Source: Streptomyces mayonensis (GTDB taxonomy: Bacteria > Actinomycetota > Actinomycetes > Streptomycetales > Streptomycetaceae). From it: a DNA stretch of 64,000 nt. The notes below the pieces were generated by a model. That model was not told where the DNA came from. It made no database searches and was given only the letters and a program-made list of their open reading frames with translations. The DNA lies in assembly GCF_018982965.1 (NCBI RefSeq), contig NZ_JACBYP010000029.1, forward strand, positions 1-64,000. The letters are read 5' to 3'. Position 1 is the first letter of the stretch. Every line of letters starts with the position of its first letter. Both the position numbers and the translations under genes were made by a program. Positions 1 to 9,145 of the stretch are shown here, in pieces.

Positions 1-2
1 CC

Positions 3-530
3 CCCCCCGCCCCCGCCCTCCTCCAGGCGGCGGTCGACGTCCTCACCGGCCTGCGCCGCCGCGACCCCCGGCTCCTCCTCTCCGCCACCGACGCCGAACA
101 CCTCGCCCCGGGCGTCGCCGCCTGGCTGGAGCGCGAGGTCGCTCCCACCGCCGTACGCCACGCCCTGACCGAGAACCTGCCCAACGAGCCCCTGGTCCGG
201 CCGGCCGCCTTCCTCGCCCACCGTCTGACCGCCCAGCTCCCGGCCCCACCGCCACTCCGGCCACCGGCCCCGTCGGCCGTCCCCGCAGCCCGGCACCCCT
301 TCCAGACCTGCGACGGGTGCGACCGCCCCTTCCGGGCCCCTCAGCCGGGAAGGTGCCGTGAGTGCAGATCAGTGGACGGCCGAGTGCCCGGAACCCCTGA
401 CGTCGGTGAGTCCTGCACGGCAGGAGGACCCGTGCCGTCGGCCTGTTCCCCGTCACACGAAAGTGCCGCCCCGGCCTCGGCGACAACATCCACTTCCGGG
501 TCCGCTTCCGTCAGTGCCCGGACTCGGTAG
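3..530 (+). CDS. C-terminal part of a helix-turn-helix/zinc-ribbon protein (5' partial)
   Basis: About 175 codons are open in frame 3 from the window edge to a TAG at 528-530; the start lies to the left. The visible part has helical Ala/Leu/Arg-rich sequence (WLEREVAPTAVRHALT) followed by a Pro-rich linker and a four-cysteine knuckle, CDGC then CREC about 14 residues later, which looks like a zinc ribbon. From memory, Streptomyces proteins annotated as helix-turn-helix or MarR-like regulators have C-termini of this kind. The last ~50 residues are low-complexity Ser/Ala/Thr. The DNA-binding part is outside the window, so the role is inferred. It runs toward aspS, and the two genes are convergent. 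Confidence 0.6.
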   Translation, partial: PPAPALLQAAVDVLTGLRRRDPRLLLSATDAEHLAPGVAAWLEREVAPTAVRHALTENLPNEPLVRPAAFLAHRLTAQLPAPPPLRPPAPSAVPAARHPFQTCDGCDRPFRAPQPGRCRECRSVDGRVPGTPDVGESCTAGGPVPSACSPSHESAAPASATTSTSGSASVSARTR

Positions 531-721
531 GCATCGCCCGGACGACGGAGTACACGTACCTGGGCCCTCACTGCCGCTTGAGCCCTGACCAGGACCTCAG
601 CCCTGTTCCGTCCACACCACGAGCTTCGTCGAGCCACCCACGCCGCCAGCCAGGCTGTCCTCGAATGCACTCGTGGTCGCAGCACCGCATGGAGAGCCCC
701 CTTCACCAAGTGTGGTGAAAG

Positions 722-762
722 GCGAGGGGCTCGAAACCGTCGCACGGTTTCGAGCCCCTCGC
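722..762 (-). terminator. Strong intrinsic terminator of aspS
   Basis: A perfect 19-bp inverted repeat (arms 722-740 and 744-762, loop CGC) lies 22 bp past the aspS stop. A second, shorter hairpin with arms TTCACCA (702-708) and TGGTGAA (713-719) follows. The long stem is symmetric and could also stop transcription from the convergent gene on the plus strand. Confidence 0.85.
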
Positions 763-783
763 CGCGGTACTGACCGCCGCAGA

Positions 784-2547
784 CTACTTCGGCTGCGGCT
801 TGCGCACCGTCAGGTGGAGTTCCCTCAGGCGGGTCTCGTCCAGTTCGGTCGGTGCGCCCATCATCAGGTCCTGGGCGTTGCCGTTGAGCGGGAAGGCGAT
901 GGTCTCGCGGATGTTGGGCTCGTCGGCCAGCAGCATCACGATGCGGTCGACGCCGGGGGCGATACCGCCGTGCGGCGGGGCGCCGAAGCGGAAGGCGCGC
1001 AGCATGCCGGCGAACTCGCGCTCGACGGTCTCCGCGTCGTAGCCCGCGATCTCGAAGGCCTTGAGCATGATCTCCGGCTCGTGGTTCCGGATCGCGCCGG
1101 AGGACAGCTCGACGCCGTTGCAGACGATGTCGTACTGCCAGGCGAGGATGTCCAGCGGGTCCTGGTTCTCCAGGGCGTCCATGCCGCCCTGCGGCATCGA
1201 GAAGGGGTTGTGCGAGAAGTCGATCTTCCCCGTGTCCTCGTCCTTCTCGTACATCGGGAAGTCGACGATCCAGCAGAACCGGAAGACGTCCTCCTCGAAG
1301 TGCCCGGCGCGCTTGGCGGCCTCGACCCGCACCGCGCCCATGATCTTCGAGACCTCGTCGAACTCGCCCGCGCCGAAGAACACCGCGTGACCGGCGGCCA
1401 GCGCGAGCCGCTTGGTCAGCTCCGCGACGTTCTCCTCGGTGAGGAACTTCGCGATCGGACCGGTCAGCGAACCGTCCTCGCCGACCCGGACCCAGGCCAG
1501 ACCCTTCGCACCCTGCTCCACGGCGTAGTCGCCGAGCTGGTCGAAGAACTTGCGGGGCTGGCCCGCGACGTCCGGGACGGGCAGCGCACGGACATGCTTG
1601 CCGGCGAAGGCCTTGAACTCCGAGCCCGCGAAGATGTCACTGATGTCGACGAGCTCCAGCCGGGCCCGCAGGTCCGGCTTGTCGGAGCCGTACTTCAGCA
1701 TCGCCTCGCGGAACGGGATGCGGGGGAACGGCGACGTGACGTGCCGGCCGTTGCCGAACTCCTCGAACAGCTCGGTCATCAGCTTCTCGACCGGCTGGAA
1801 GACGTCCTCCTGCTCGACGAAGCTCATCTCCACGTCGAGCTGGTAGAACTCGCCCGGCGAGCGGTCGGCGCGGGCGTCCTCGTCGCGGAAGCAGGGCGCG
1901 ATCTGGAAGTACCGGTCGAAGCCGGAGATCATCAGCAGCTGCTTGAACTGCTGCGGCGCCTGCGGCAGGGCGTAGAAGCGGCCCGCGTGCAGACGGGAGG
2001 GCACGACGAAGTCGCGGGCGCCCTCGGGGGAGGTGGCGGTGAGGATGGGCGTCGCCATCTCGTTGAAGCCGAGGGCCACCATCTTGCTGCGGATCGAGGC
2101 GATGACCTGGGTGCGCAGCATGATGTTGCGGTGCATGCGCTCGCGGCGCAGGTCCAGGAAGCGGTACTCGAGGCGCCGCTCCTCGTTGACCCCGTCCTCG
2201 GTGTTGATGGTGAACGGCAGCGGCTGGGCGGCGCCGAGCAGCTCGACCTCGCCCACCTCGACCTCGACCTCGCCGGTGGGCAGGTCGGGGTTGACGTTGT
2301 CGGTGCCGCGCGAGACGACCCGGCCGTCGACCCGTACGGTCGACTCCTTCGTCAGCTTGTCCAGCGCCTCGTAGGCCTCGGTGCCCGGACGGGCGACGAG
2401 CTGCGTGATGCCGTAGTGGTCGCGCAGATCGATGAAGAGGATGCCGCCCAGGTCGCGCCGATTGTGCAGCCAGCCACTCAGCCGGACGTCGGTGCCGACG
2501 TCAGAGGAGCGGAGCTCGCCGCAGGTGTGGGACCTGTACCGATGCAT
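784..2547 (-). CDS. aspS: Aspartate--tRNA ligase
   Basis: Class II aminoacyl-tRNA synthetase that charges tRNA with aspartate in the cytoplasm. The 587 residues match the usual bacterial length. An N-terminal OB-fold anticodon-binding domain (about 1-110, starting [13 protein letters not shown]) is followed by the catalytic core. Motif 2 is in [19 protein letters not shown], and motif 3 is [14 protein letters not shown] near the C-terminus. The bacterial GAD-type insertion lies between them. The chosen ATG (2545-2547) gives the canonical N-terminus. A perfect parS site lies 43 bp upstream of the start, and a long hairpin follows the stop. It is transcribed alone, divergent from the phosphatase gene at 2732. 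Confidence 0.97.
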   Translation of the reverse strand: MHRYRSHTCGELRSSDVGTDVRLSGWLHNRRDLGGILFIDLRDHYGITQLVARPGTEAYEALDKLTKESTVRVDGRVVSRGTDNVNPDLPTGEVEVEVGEVELLGAAQPLPFTINTEDGVNEERRLEYRFLDLRRERMHRNIMLRTQVIASIRSKMVALGFNEMATPILTATSPEGARDFVVPSRLHAGRFYALPQAPQQFKQLLMISGFDRYFQIAPCFRDEDARADRSPGEFYQLDVEMSFVEQEDVFQPVEKLMTELFEEFGNGRHVTSPFPRIPFREAMLKYGSDKPDLRARLELVDISDIFAGSEFKAFAGKHVRALPVPDVAGQPRKFFDQLGDYAVEQGAKGLAWVRVGEDGSLTGPIAKFLTEENVAELTKRLALAAGHAVFFGAGEFDEVSKIMGAVRVEAAKRAGHFEEDVFRFCWIVDFPMYEKDEDTGKIDFSHNPFSMPQGGMDALENQDPLDILAWQYDIVCNGVELSSGAIRNHEPEIMLKAFEIAGYDAETVEREFAGMLRAFRFGAPPHGGIAPGVDRIVMLLADEPNIRETIAFPLNGNAQDLMMGAPTELDETRLRELHLTVRKPQPK

Positions 2548-2589
2548 CGTCGTTCATCCAGCCTTCGCGGATCGGGGATGGCGTTTCGC

Positions 2590-2603
2590 GTTTCACGTGA
2601 AAC
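2590..2603. promoter_or_regulatory. parS: parS centromere site (ParB binding)
   Basis: The exact 14-bp palindrome GTTTCACGTGAAAC, the consensus ParB-binding site of Streptomyces and Bacillus, lies between aspS and the divergent phosphatase gene. ParB loads here for chromosome segregation and condensation. In Streptomyces these sites cluster around oriC, which helps place the window. A second perfect copy is at 44450-44463. Confidence 0.92.
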
Positions 2604-2731
2604 AACCCCAGCGTACCGGGCACCGGTGGCCGACTTCTTCCCCATTGACCGGCCCCGGGACAGCACCTGACCGGCTCCGGGGCGGCGGCGACCGGTGGCA
2701 GCGCTCGATCGTATCTCCCTAAAGTGGGGCA

Positions 2732-4888
2732 ATGCGTACTGGTGCTGGTGACCCTCTGGCCGACGTGGAAGACGTCCTTGTCGCCCTCGGGACCGGCCTG
2801 TGGCACTGGGACACCGACGCGGGTGAGGTCAGGGTGGACGCGCAGGCCGCCCACCTGCTCGGGCTCCCCGCCGAGCCGGCCTGCCTCACCGAGGCGCAGG
2901 TACGGGCCCGGCTGCATCCGGTCGACTGGAACGAGATCACCGGAGTGGTCCAGCTCGCCGTCGCCGAGGGCACCCTCGCCGAGGTCCGCATCCGCATCAT
3001 GGACGAGAGGGGCCACATCGTCCGCGTGGTCCGCAGCCGCTCGCGCCCCTCCTTCGACCCCGACCGCAAGGCGTACGAGCTGACCGGCGCCCTCCAGGAG
3101 GTCACCGAACCGGCACCCGGCACACCCGCCGGGCGCAGCGCGGTCACCGGCGACTGGCGCCGCTCGCGGGAGGCCTTCCTGCTGGACGCCGGCCGGGCAC
3201 TGGCCGAGGCGCGCTCCACGGAGGAGGTGCTCCGGGTCGCGGCCGGGCTGTCGATGCCGGGCTTCTCTCCCGACGGTCTCGCGGTGTTCGGGGTGTCGGG
3301 CGACCGCCTCAGCGTCATCGGCCACCACGGGCAGCCGGACGCCGAGGCGGACCCGTTCATGGACATGTCGCTGAGCACCGACTACCCGGCCACCGAGGTG
3401 GTCCGCACCGGCCGCGCGGTCTATCTCTCCTCCCCCCAGCAGTACCGGTCCCGGTACCCCATGACCTGGCCGCTCGCCGAGCGCTTCGGCCGTCAGTCCT
3501 GGGCCTATCTGCCGCTGACCGTGGCGGGCCGCACCATGGGTGCCTGGATGGCGGCCTTCACCTATCCGGTCGCCTTCACGCCGGACGAACGCTCCGTCCT
3601 GACCACCGTGGCCCGGATGCTCGCCCAGGCCCTGTCCCGGGCCGGCGCGGCCGAGACCCAGCGGCAGCTGACCGACGGACTGCAGCGCACCATGCTGCCC
3701 GCGCTCGGTCCGCAGATCCCCGGTATGGACATCGCCGCCCGCTACGTCCCCACCGGCGGCGGCCTCCAGGTCGGCGGCGACTGGTACGACATGATCGCGC
3801 TGCCCGGCGGCCGCTTCGCCCTGGTCATCGGCGACGTCCAGGGACACGACGTGCGGGCCGCCGCACTGATGGGCCAGCTGCGCATCGCCCTGCGCGCCTA
3901 CGCCTCCGAGGGCCACCGCCCGGACGCGGTGCTCTCCCGCGCCTCCCACTTCTTCCACGGCCTCTCCGAGTCCTACGGCGACCCGGCGGACCTGCGCTTC
4001 GCGACCTGCTACTACGCCGAGGTCGACCCCGCGAACGGCACACTGGAGAGCGCCCGCGCCGGCCATCTGGACCCGGTGGTGCGGATGACGGACGGCACGG
4101 CACTGATCCTCGCCACGGCCGGCGGCCTGCCGCTGGGCATCGACCCGGACTCCGACTACCCGACCACCCGGTTCGCCCTGGAACCGGGGGACACGCTGAT
4201 GCTGTGCACGGACGGCCTGGTCGAAACGGGCGGCCACGACCTGCGGACCGGCTGGGAACGCCTGCGGGTGGTCCTGGAGGAGCACGAGGACGGCCTGGAG
4301 GAGCTGGCCGACGCGCTGATCCAGACCGTGCACGGACCCTCCTCCCACCACACGGTCGGACCGCTCGTCGACCGGCGGGAGGACGACATCGCCCTGGTCC
4401 TGCTGCACCGGCAGGGCGAATGCGACGCCGGTGTGCCTCTCCCGTCGCCGGTGCGCCGCACGATGATGACGGTCTCCCAGGCGGAGCCCGCGCGGATCGC
4501 CACCGCCCGGCAGCACCTGCGGGACCTCCTCCACGACTGGCCCGACGAGGAGCAGCGCGACGCTGCGGTGCTGCTCCTCTCCGAGCTGCTGACGAACGTC
4601 CTCGTCCACACCGACGCCGACGCCCTGCTGGCCGCAGAGGTCGGCGGGGAGCCGGGCGAGCGGCGGATCCGGGTGGAGGTCACCGACAACGGCGACGACC
4701 TGCCGCACAAACGCCGGCCCGGAGAGATGGCGTCCTCGGGACGCGGCCTGGTGCTCATCGAACTGCTCGCGGACACCTGGGGCGTCGCCCCGCGCGGCAC
4801 GGGCAAGAGCATCTGGTACGAGCTCTACGAGTCCACGCCCCCGCCGGACGCCCCGGGCGCGGCCGCCGTCCCCGCGGACGCCGCGTAA
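2732..4888 (+). CDS. PAS-GAF-SpoIIE phosphatase with C-terminal HATPase
   Basis: Multi-domain regulatory protein of 718 residues. A PAS-like domain (~10-125) is followed by a GAF domain (~145-300), a PP2C/SpoIIE Ser/Thr phosphatase domain (~310-560, with GGDWYDM, GDVQGH, CTDGLVE and DDIALVLL as metal-binding motifs) and a GHKL ATPase of the anti-sigma-factor kinase type (~583-700, N-box ELLTNVLVH, G-box GRGLVLIE). Proteins with phosphatase and kinase-like modules in one chain usually act in partner-switching control of sigma factors by dephosphorylating anti-anti-sigma proteins. No sigma factor or antagonist gene is adjacent, so its partner is unknown. Its 3' end overlaps the convergent transporter gene by 64 bp. 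Confidence 0.92.
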   Translation: MRTGAGDPLADVEDVLVALGTGLWHWDTDAGEVRVDAQAAHLLGLPAEPACLTEAQVRARLHPVDWNEITGVVQLAVAEGTLAEVRIRIMDERGHIVRVVRSRSRPSFDPDRKAYELTGALQEVTEPAPGTPAGRSAVTGDWRRSREAFLLDAGRALAEARSTEEVLRVAAGLSMPGFSPDGLAVFGVSGDRLSVIGHHGQPDAEADPFMDMSLSTDYPATEVVRTGRAVYLSSPQQYRSRYPMTWPLAERFGRQSWAYLPLTVAGRTMGAWMAAFTYPVAFTPDERSVLTTVARMLAQALSRAGAAETQRQLTDGLQRTMLPALGPQIPGMDIAARYVPTGGGLQVGGDWYDMIALPGGRFALVIGDVQGHDVRAAALMGQLRIALRAYASEGHRPDAVLSRASHFFHGLSESYGDPADLRFATCYYAEVDPANGTLESARAGHLDPVVRMTDGTALILATAGGLPLGIDPDSDYPTTRFALEPGDTLMLCTDGLVETGGHDLRTGWERLRVVLEEHEDGLEELADALIQTVHGPSSHHTVGPLVDRREDDIALVLLHRQGECDAGVPLPSPVRRTMMTVSQAEPARIATARQHLRDLLHDWPDEEQRDAAVLLLSELLTNVLVHTDADALLAAEVGGEPGERRIRVEVTDNGDDLPHKRRPGEMASSGRGLVLIELLADTWGVAPRGTGKSIWYELYESTPPPDAPGAAAVPADAA

Positions 4889-5904
4889 CGCCCCTGGATC
4901 TCGTGGACGATCCCGAAGGCCGCCGCGGTCAGCGGAACGGCCAGCAGCATCCCCAGGATCCCCGCCACCGACGCCCCCGCGGTGAGCGCCAGCAGCACGA
5001 CCGCCGGATGCATCTGCACCGTCCGGCTCTGCACCATCGGCTGGAGCACGTGCCCCTCCAGCACCTGCACGGCGAGCACCACCCCGAGCGCCCACAGCGC
5101 GATGACGAACCCGCGGTCGGCCAGCGCGACCAGCACCGCCACGGCCCCGGAGACGAACGCGCCGAGATAGGGGATGTAGGCACCGACGAAGACCAGCGCC
5201 CCGAGCCCGACCGCGCCGGGCACGCGCAGGACCAGCAGTCCCACGGTGATGCAGACCGCGTCGATCAGCGCGATGAGCGTGGTGCCCCGCATGAATCCCT
5301 CGACCGCCCGGAACGCCCGCCGGGCCATCGCCTCGACCAGGTCGGCGCCGCCGGGCGGGGACACGGCACGCACGGTGGCCGCGGCCCGGTCGGAGTCGCG
5401 CAGGAAGAAGAAGACGAGCAGCAGCGCGAGCACGGCCATCGCCATCATCTCGCCCGCGACACTGATCCCGGTGACCACCCCGGAGGCGGCCGTACCGCCG
5501 AACTTGCCCAGCAGTTCGCGCGCGTTGGAGGCCAGGTCGTCCAGCGAGGTCCCGGCCGCCCCGAAGTGGTCGGCGACCCCCTGCGCCGCGTCCCGCACCG
5601 AGGCGACGATCTGGTCCCCCGTCCGGACCAGCGCGGACACGACGATGTAGACGGCCCCGCCGACCACCGCCACCACGGCGACACAGGTCAGCCCGGCGGC
5701 CAGCGACCGCTGCACGTGCGCCCGCACCAGCCGCGCGTGCAACGGCCTGAGCAGGGCGGTGCCGAGCAGCGCGAGCAGCGCCGGCGTCACCGCCGTACGC
5801 AGCTCCACGCACAGCCGGACGGCGACGTAGACGACCCCGGCGGCCAGCAGGACGACGACACACCACGCGGCGAACCGCCGCACAGGACCGGGAAGCAACC
5901 GCAC
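4825..5904 (-). CDS. AI-2E family transporter
   Basis: Integral membrane protein of 359 residues with about seven to eight hydrophobic helices, beginning WCVVVLLAAGVVYVAVRL, and the conserved C-terminal AI-2E core (GALVFVGAYIPYLGAF, PLTAAAFGIVHEI). Members of PF01594 export small molecules or act as Na+/H+ antiporters; the substrate here cannot be read from sequence. Its last 64 bp, encoding the low-complexity C-terminal tail, are antisense to the end of the phosphatase gene. It is divergent from the small secreted protein at 6191. Confidence 0.88.
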   Translation of the reverse strand: MRLLPGPVRRFAAWCVVVLLAAGVVYVAVRLCVELRTAVTPALLALLGTALLRPLHARLVRAHVQRSLAAGLTCVAVVAVVGGAVYIVVSALVRTGDQIVASVRDAAQGVADHFGAAGTSLDDLASNARELLGKFGGTAASGVVTGISVAGEMMAMAVLALLLVFFFLRDSDRAAATVRAVSPPGGADLVEAMARRAFRAVEGFMRGTTLIALIDAVCITVGLLVLRVPGAVGLGALVFVGAYIPYLGAFVSGAVAVLVALADRGFVIALWALGVVLAVQVLEGHVLQPMVQSRTVQMHPAVVLLALTAGASVAGILGMLLAVPLTAAAFGIVHEIQGRYAASAGTAAAPGASGGGVDS

Positions 5905-5991
5905 ACCGCCAGCCGATCACGCCCCGCCCGGCCTGTCCTGAGCACACCACCCGCCCGGGTGACACACCGCCGGCGGCGCCCCGGTCCCGCA

Positions 5992-6046
5992 CGTGTGCCG
6001 GGGAGATCGCGTGTGCCGGGGAGATAAGGAAAACGAGGCGATCTCC
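5992..6046. repeat. Phased 16-bp direct repeats plus hairpin arm in the divergent promoter region
   Basis: The 16-bp unit CGTGTGCCGGGGAGAT occurs at 5992-6007 and 6010-6025, an 18-bp period. The GGAGAT end of the second copy is complementary to ATCTCC at 6041-6046, so a hairpin is also possible. It lies between the AI-2E transporter and the secreted-protein gene, where an operator would be expected. No regulator is known. Confidence 0.5.
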
Positions 6047-6190
6047 TTCGCACGCTTACCGCGCTGAACACCCCGGCGGGATGGAATGAGGACACCGAGC
6101 ACGGAGGGAGACCGTGCCGGCCCTCTCCCCGGACGACGAACCTCTCGTCCGACCTCTCGTCCCACCACTCATTTCCCTCAGGAGGATTCC

Positions 6191-6496
6191 ATGCGCAAGT
6201 CCCGGGTCATCGGCTTCGTGGCAGCGGCGATCGTGACTGTCGGCCTGACGTCGGGCGTGGCCAGCGCGACAGGCACGCCCTGGAGCGGCGACGCGAAGCC
6301 CGCCAAGCCGTCCGGCAGCACCTCCGCCGAGAACAAGGGCGGCACCCTGCACGGCGGCATGGCCATCCAGCGCACCAAGGACGGCTTCGAGGTCCGCAAG
6401 CTCACCGAGGAGGAACTGGGCGACATGGACGGCGCCAAGCCGACCAAGCCCCTCCCCGAGAACGGCACCACCACCGAGGACAAGCCGGGCAAGTAG
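6191..6496 (+). CDS. Small secreted protein
   Basis: A protein of 101 residues with a clear Sec signal peptide: MRKSR, a hydrophobic core VIGFVAAAIVTVGLTSGV and a likely cleavage after ASA (about residue 26). The mature part is small, charged and rich in Lys, Pro, Gly and Thr, ending TTTEDKPGK, with no cysteines or known domain. The start was chosen at 6191 because an AGGAGG ribosome site (6180-6185) sits 5 bp upstream; the longer frame from 6086 would have no signal peptide. Function unknown; an extracellular role is inferred from the signal peptide only. Confidence 0.8.
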   Translation: MRKSRVIGFVAAAIVTVGLTSGVASATGTPWSGDAKPAKPSGSTSAENKGGTLHGGMAIQRTKDGFEVRKLTEEELGDMDGAKPTKPLPENGTTTEDKPGK

Positions 6497-6604
6497 CCGC
6501 CCGTACGGTGTCCGGTCCCCGGTGAGTCCGTAGGTGCTCACCGCTCCCGGAACCGCCAGAAGCAGCGGACCGGGACAGGGGCCCCGCGGGTACCGGCTGG
6601 CGCG

Positions 6605-7161
6605 GTGGCGGTGGTCGTGGCGGAACTGCAGGCCTCGGCCGCCGCCGACCGGCTGCTGGGGGAAGGGCCGGCCGAGCGCGGCCGGACATTCCTGCCGTCC
6701 GTGCTCGCCCTCATCGGTGGCGCCGGACGCGCCCGGGTTTCTGGCGGCCCCGCCCTGCAGAGAGGGCTCACGGACCTCGGGCGCGCGACCGAACCGCTGA
6801 GCCGGAAGCGGGTGGCGGGTGGCGGGTGGCAGAACACGGCCGCCGTGCACGAGCCGCTCGCTCGGGCCGCCACCGCCACCCCGCTCATGCGCTGCTCCGA
6901 CCCGTCCGTCGTCACCACCACCGAGCAGCTGCTGAACGCCCTGCCCAACGTGGAGGACACTGTGCGCATAGAGGCGTTCGGCAGGGTCGTCAACGCTCCG
7001 ACCGCACCGCGGCTGTCCTCGCCACCGTCGTGCCACGCGCACGCCCCGGCCCCTGCCAGGAATACGGAGGACGTCTTCGAGCGGATCTGGCACGATTCCC
7101 GTCATCAGGCCTGAGGCGACCGACGGCCTCGCGGAAAGCGGATAAGCACCTTGCTCTCTGA
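6605..7161 (+). pseudogene. Degraded coding remnant (possible frameshifted gene)
   Basis: This 650-bp stretch between two genes has a plus-strand reading frame from GTG 6605 to 7114 with Streptomyces-like codon bias up to about 6990 (HEPLARAATATPLMRC, NALPNVEDTVRIEAFGRVVNA). The bias then moves to the +1 frame (RTAAVLATVVPRARPG, ending 7161). That pattern suggests an old gene with a frameshift near 6995-7005. I recognise no family. The stretch could also be non-coding. The rest of 6497-7150 holds nothing else I can name. Confidence 0.25.
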
Positions 7162-7762
7162 CTACCAGCAGCGACTGCACGAGCAGTTCCTGTCCGTCCC
7201 CGTCATTTCGCCGCCCGCCCCCTGGAGGCCAGTCCCGGACCGGTACATCCCCATCAGCGGACTGCTCGGGATCGGCTTCGCTCCCGATCTCGACGACGGC
7301 AGCGACCTGGTCATGGTGGTCTCCACCGGCGGCCACGGGCTGTTCGACGCCGGCACCGGGGAAAAGATCGCCCGGGACCGTAATCCTGACCCCGACGGCA
7401 GCACCCCGGACGCAGTGCCGGACCTCTCCTGCCCCGGACTCGGTCCCCTCTCCGCGACCCGAGTACACATCGCGGGACTCTTCGGAGGCGGGCTGCACAG
7501 CACTACCCAGGACGGCTGGACCCTGGCGGTCGTCAGCCCCGAGTGGCCGCACGACCGGGTCCTTCTGTCCACGGACGGAGGGATGCACAACGGGCCGCAC
7601 GGCGAAAGCTGGTGGCATATCTTGGACTCCGACTGCTCGGAGCTGCGGGCCGCCGGCTTCTCGCCGTCCGGATGCACTCTCGCCGTCGCCACCAGCAGCG
7701 ACCTCACGCTCTGGACCCGACCGCCCCACGACACAGCGACCCCGGGCGAGGCCGGCGCATGA
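7151..7762 (+). CDS. Hypothetical protein with a beta-propeller-like C-terminal blade
   Basis: A protein of 203 residues from a TTG start. There is no signal peptide or membrane segment. The C-terminal segment RAAGFSPSGCTLAVATSSDLTLWTR resembles one WD40/beta-propeller blade, and the rest is rich in Gly, Asp and Pro (GIGFAPDLDDGSDLVMVVSTGGHGLFD). I do not recognise a family. The stop overlaps the next start as ATGA (7759-7762), so the two are probably translationally coupled. It is the first gene of a set of small unknown genes whose codon bias is weaker than that of flanking genes, which suggests acquired DNA. Confidence 0.6.
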   Translation: MLSDYQQRLHEQFLSVPVISPPAPWRPVPDRYIPISGLLGIGFAPDLDDGSDLVMVVSTGGHGLFDAGTGEKIARDRNPDPDGSTPDAVPDLSCPGLGPLSATRVHIAGLFGGGLHSTTQDGWTLAVVSPEWPHDRVLLSTDGGMHNGPHGESWWHILDSDCSELRAAGFSPSGCTLAVATSSDLTLWTRPPHDTATPGEAGA

Positions 7763-8112
7763 CAGGCGACGACCTCACCGCGATGCTCGCCGAACAGACC
7801 CCGGCATGCGGCCCCGCACGCCATGCCTTGCTCACCGGAGGCACCTTCGCCGTCTGGGCGGGCCTCGTCTCCGCCGACCAGCTCTTCCGCACCTACCGGG
7901 CCCGGCTCCGACTCACCCAGAAGCGCGGGCAGCCGACACTCGCCCTCGCCGAGACCGTCGAGATCCTCAAAGCAACAGAAGACGAGCTCCTCCGCATCGG
8001 TCGGATCGACACGGCAGATCGAGTATGGACGTTCATGCTCTTCCTCAACGCCACGGCCTCCATGGTGTTGGCCTGCACTGGTGTCGCCACCACCCGAGAC
8101 AAAACGTACTGA
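7759..8112 (+). CDS. Hypothetical small protein coupled to the preceding gene
   Basis: A protein of 117 residues starting MTGDDLTAMLAEQTPACGPARHALL. The ATG overlaps the upstream stop by 4 bp. It has predicted amphipathic helices (LRLTQKRGQPTLALAETVEILKATEDELLRIGRID) and a moderately hydrophobic C-terminal segment (WTFMLFLNATASMVLACTGVA) that might be a membrane helix. No family recognised. With the upstream gene it forms a two-gene unit placed just before the DUF4231 gene. Confidence 0.6.
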   Translation: MTGDDLTAMLAEQTPACGPARHALLTGGTFAVWAGLVSADQLFRTYRARLRLTQKRGQPTLALAETVEILKATEDELLRIGRIDTADRVWTFMLFLNATASMVLACTGVATTRDKTY

Positions 8113-8353
8113 CAGCCAGCCGAGCGCCCAACTGGCCAAGTCCTGCGCGCGGCTGTTGTCGGCACCGAAGTAGCTCCGGGCGAAGCCCGTCTGCGGCGTT
8201 CTGCCGGAGCTGCTGCTCGGAATTGTGGTAACCCGTGAGTCTCACAAGCAGCCTGGAACAGCCCAGGTCTCATAAGGATCTTTCTGCCCCCAACGCGCCG
8301 TTGCGGTTCCTCCAATGCACCCTCTACCTTGAGAAATCATACCTGGGGGGGCT

Positions 8354-9145
8354 ATGGCGACGGATCCGCATGGGCTGTACCGGGAAAGTTTCGCCCAATT
8401 CAGTTTGGCGGAAGCTGACCTCAGGGCGGCAAAGACACTCCAGAGGATCGGCTGGCTGATCCTGCTGGGCTCTTTGACTTTGACGGGAATCCTTGGATAT
8501 ACCGTCGCCCTCGGGTTCTGGAGAGCGAACGACGGGATCACTCGATGGCTCTCCCTGATCATCGTCAACCTTCTGTGGATCGCGTGCGCAAGCTGGCTGT
8601 ACAAGAACCACAAAACCTTGGCCACGAAGACAAGCGCGTTCCGGGAAGCACTGCAGGACCGCCAGTCCGCAGCCGCGCAGCTCCCCCTCGACACTACCTC
8701 GGGCCTGCGCATCTACCGAGAAGCATCTCTCGATGTCATCACTTCCTACCGGGTGCAGGCGAGCCGCAACAGGCGCGTGCACAATGCGTTCCAACTGGTC
8801 ATCATCACCGGGTCGATCATCGTGTCCACCCTCACGGCGATGAACGAGGGATCCAACGCGGCCCTGTCGATCGTCACGTCGTCCCTGAGCGCATTGGTCG
8901 GCATCTCCGCCGGTGTCACCGGATATTTCAAGTTCCGCGAGCGCGGCACCACGTCTCAGGCCACAGCAGACGACATCGAGAAGAATTACAACGCCAGCGG
9001 GTTCCAGCTTGGTGACTACAAGGGAATTGACGAGAACGGTCGGCTCATCCTCTATGCCGGCAAGGTCGAGAGCATCAAAGAAGAACAGCGTAAACGCGAA
9101 ATCCAGCTGGAGCAGAGCACGTCACGCGACGAACGCTCAGCGTGA
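8354..9145 (+). CDS. DUF4231/SLATT-like four-helix membrane protein
   Basis: A protein of 263 residues with two pairs of membrane helices: about 32-55 and 64-83, then about 146-163 and 168-192. They are separated by a charged cytoplasmic stretch and followed by a hydrophilic tail of about 70 residues. This layout, with a Gln/Arg-rich loop and a GxxAGVTGYFKFRER exit, matches DUF4231 proteins, which are related to the SLATT superfamily. SLATT proteins are membrane effectors often linked to nucleotide-signalled defence systems. A G-run (8345-8351) upstream of the ATG serves as ribosome site. The gene is less G+C-biased than its neighbours. The stop overlaps the next start as TGATG. The family match is from recalled patterns; the defence role is inference. 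Confidence 0.7.
   Translation: MATDPHGLYRESFAQFSLAEADLRAAKTLQRIGWLILLGSLTLTGILGYTVALGFWRANDGITRWLSLIIVNLLWIACASWLYKNHKTLATKTSAFREALQDRQSAAAQLPLDTTSGLRIYREASLDVITSYRVQASRNRRVHNAFQLVIITGSIIVSTLTAMNEGSNAALSIVTSSLSALVGISAGVTGYFKFRERGTTSQATADDIEKNYNASGFQLGDYKGIDENGRLILYAGKVESIKEEQRKREIQLEQSTSRDERSA

Noticed and set aside
673-2670. Long plus-strand open frame opposite aspS
   Set aside because: It is the mirror of a high-G+C gene on the other strand; its protein is Leu/Val/Asp/Arg-rich with no family features, while aspS is unmistakable.
2501-5992. 1163-codon minus-strand open frame across the phosphatase gene
   Set aside because: A shadow frame opposite clear PAS/GAF/PP2C/HATPase motifs; composition is Arg/Ala/Gly-rich without domains.
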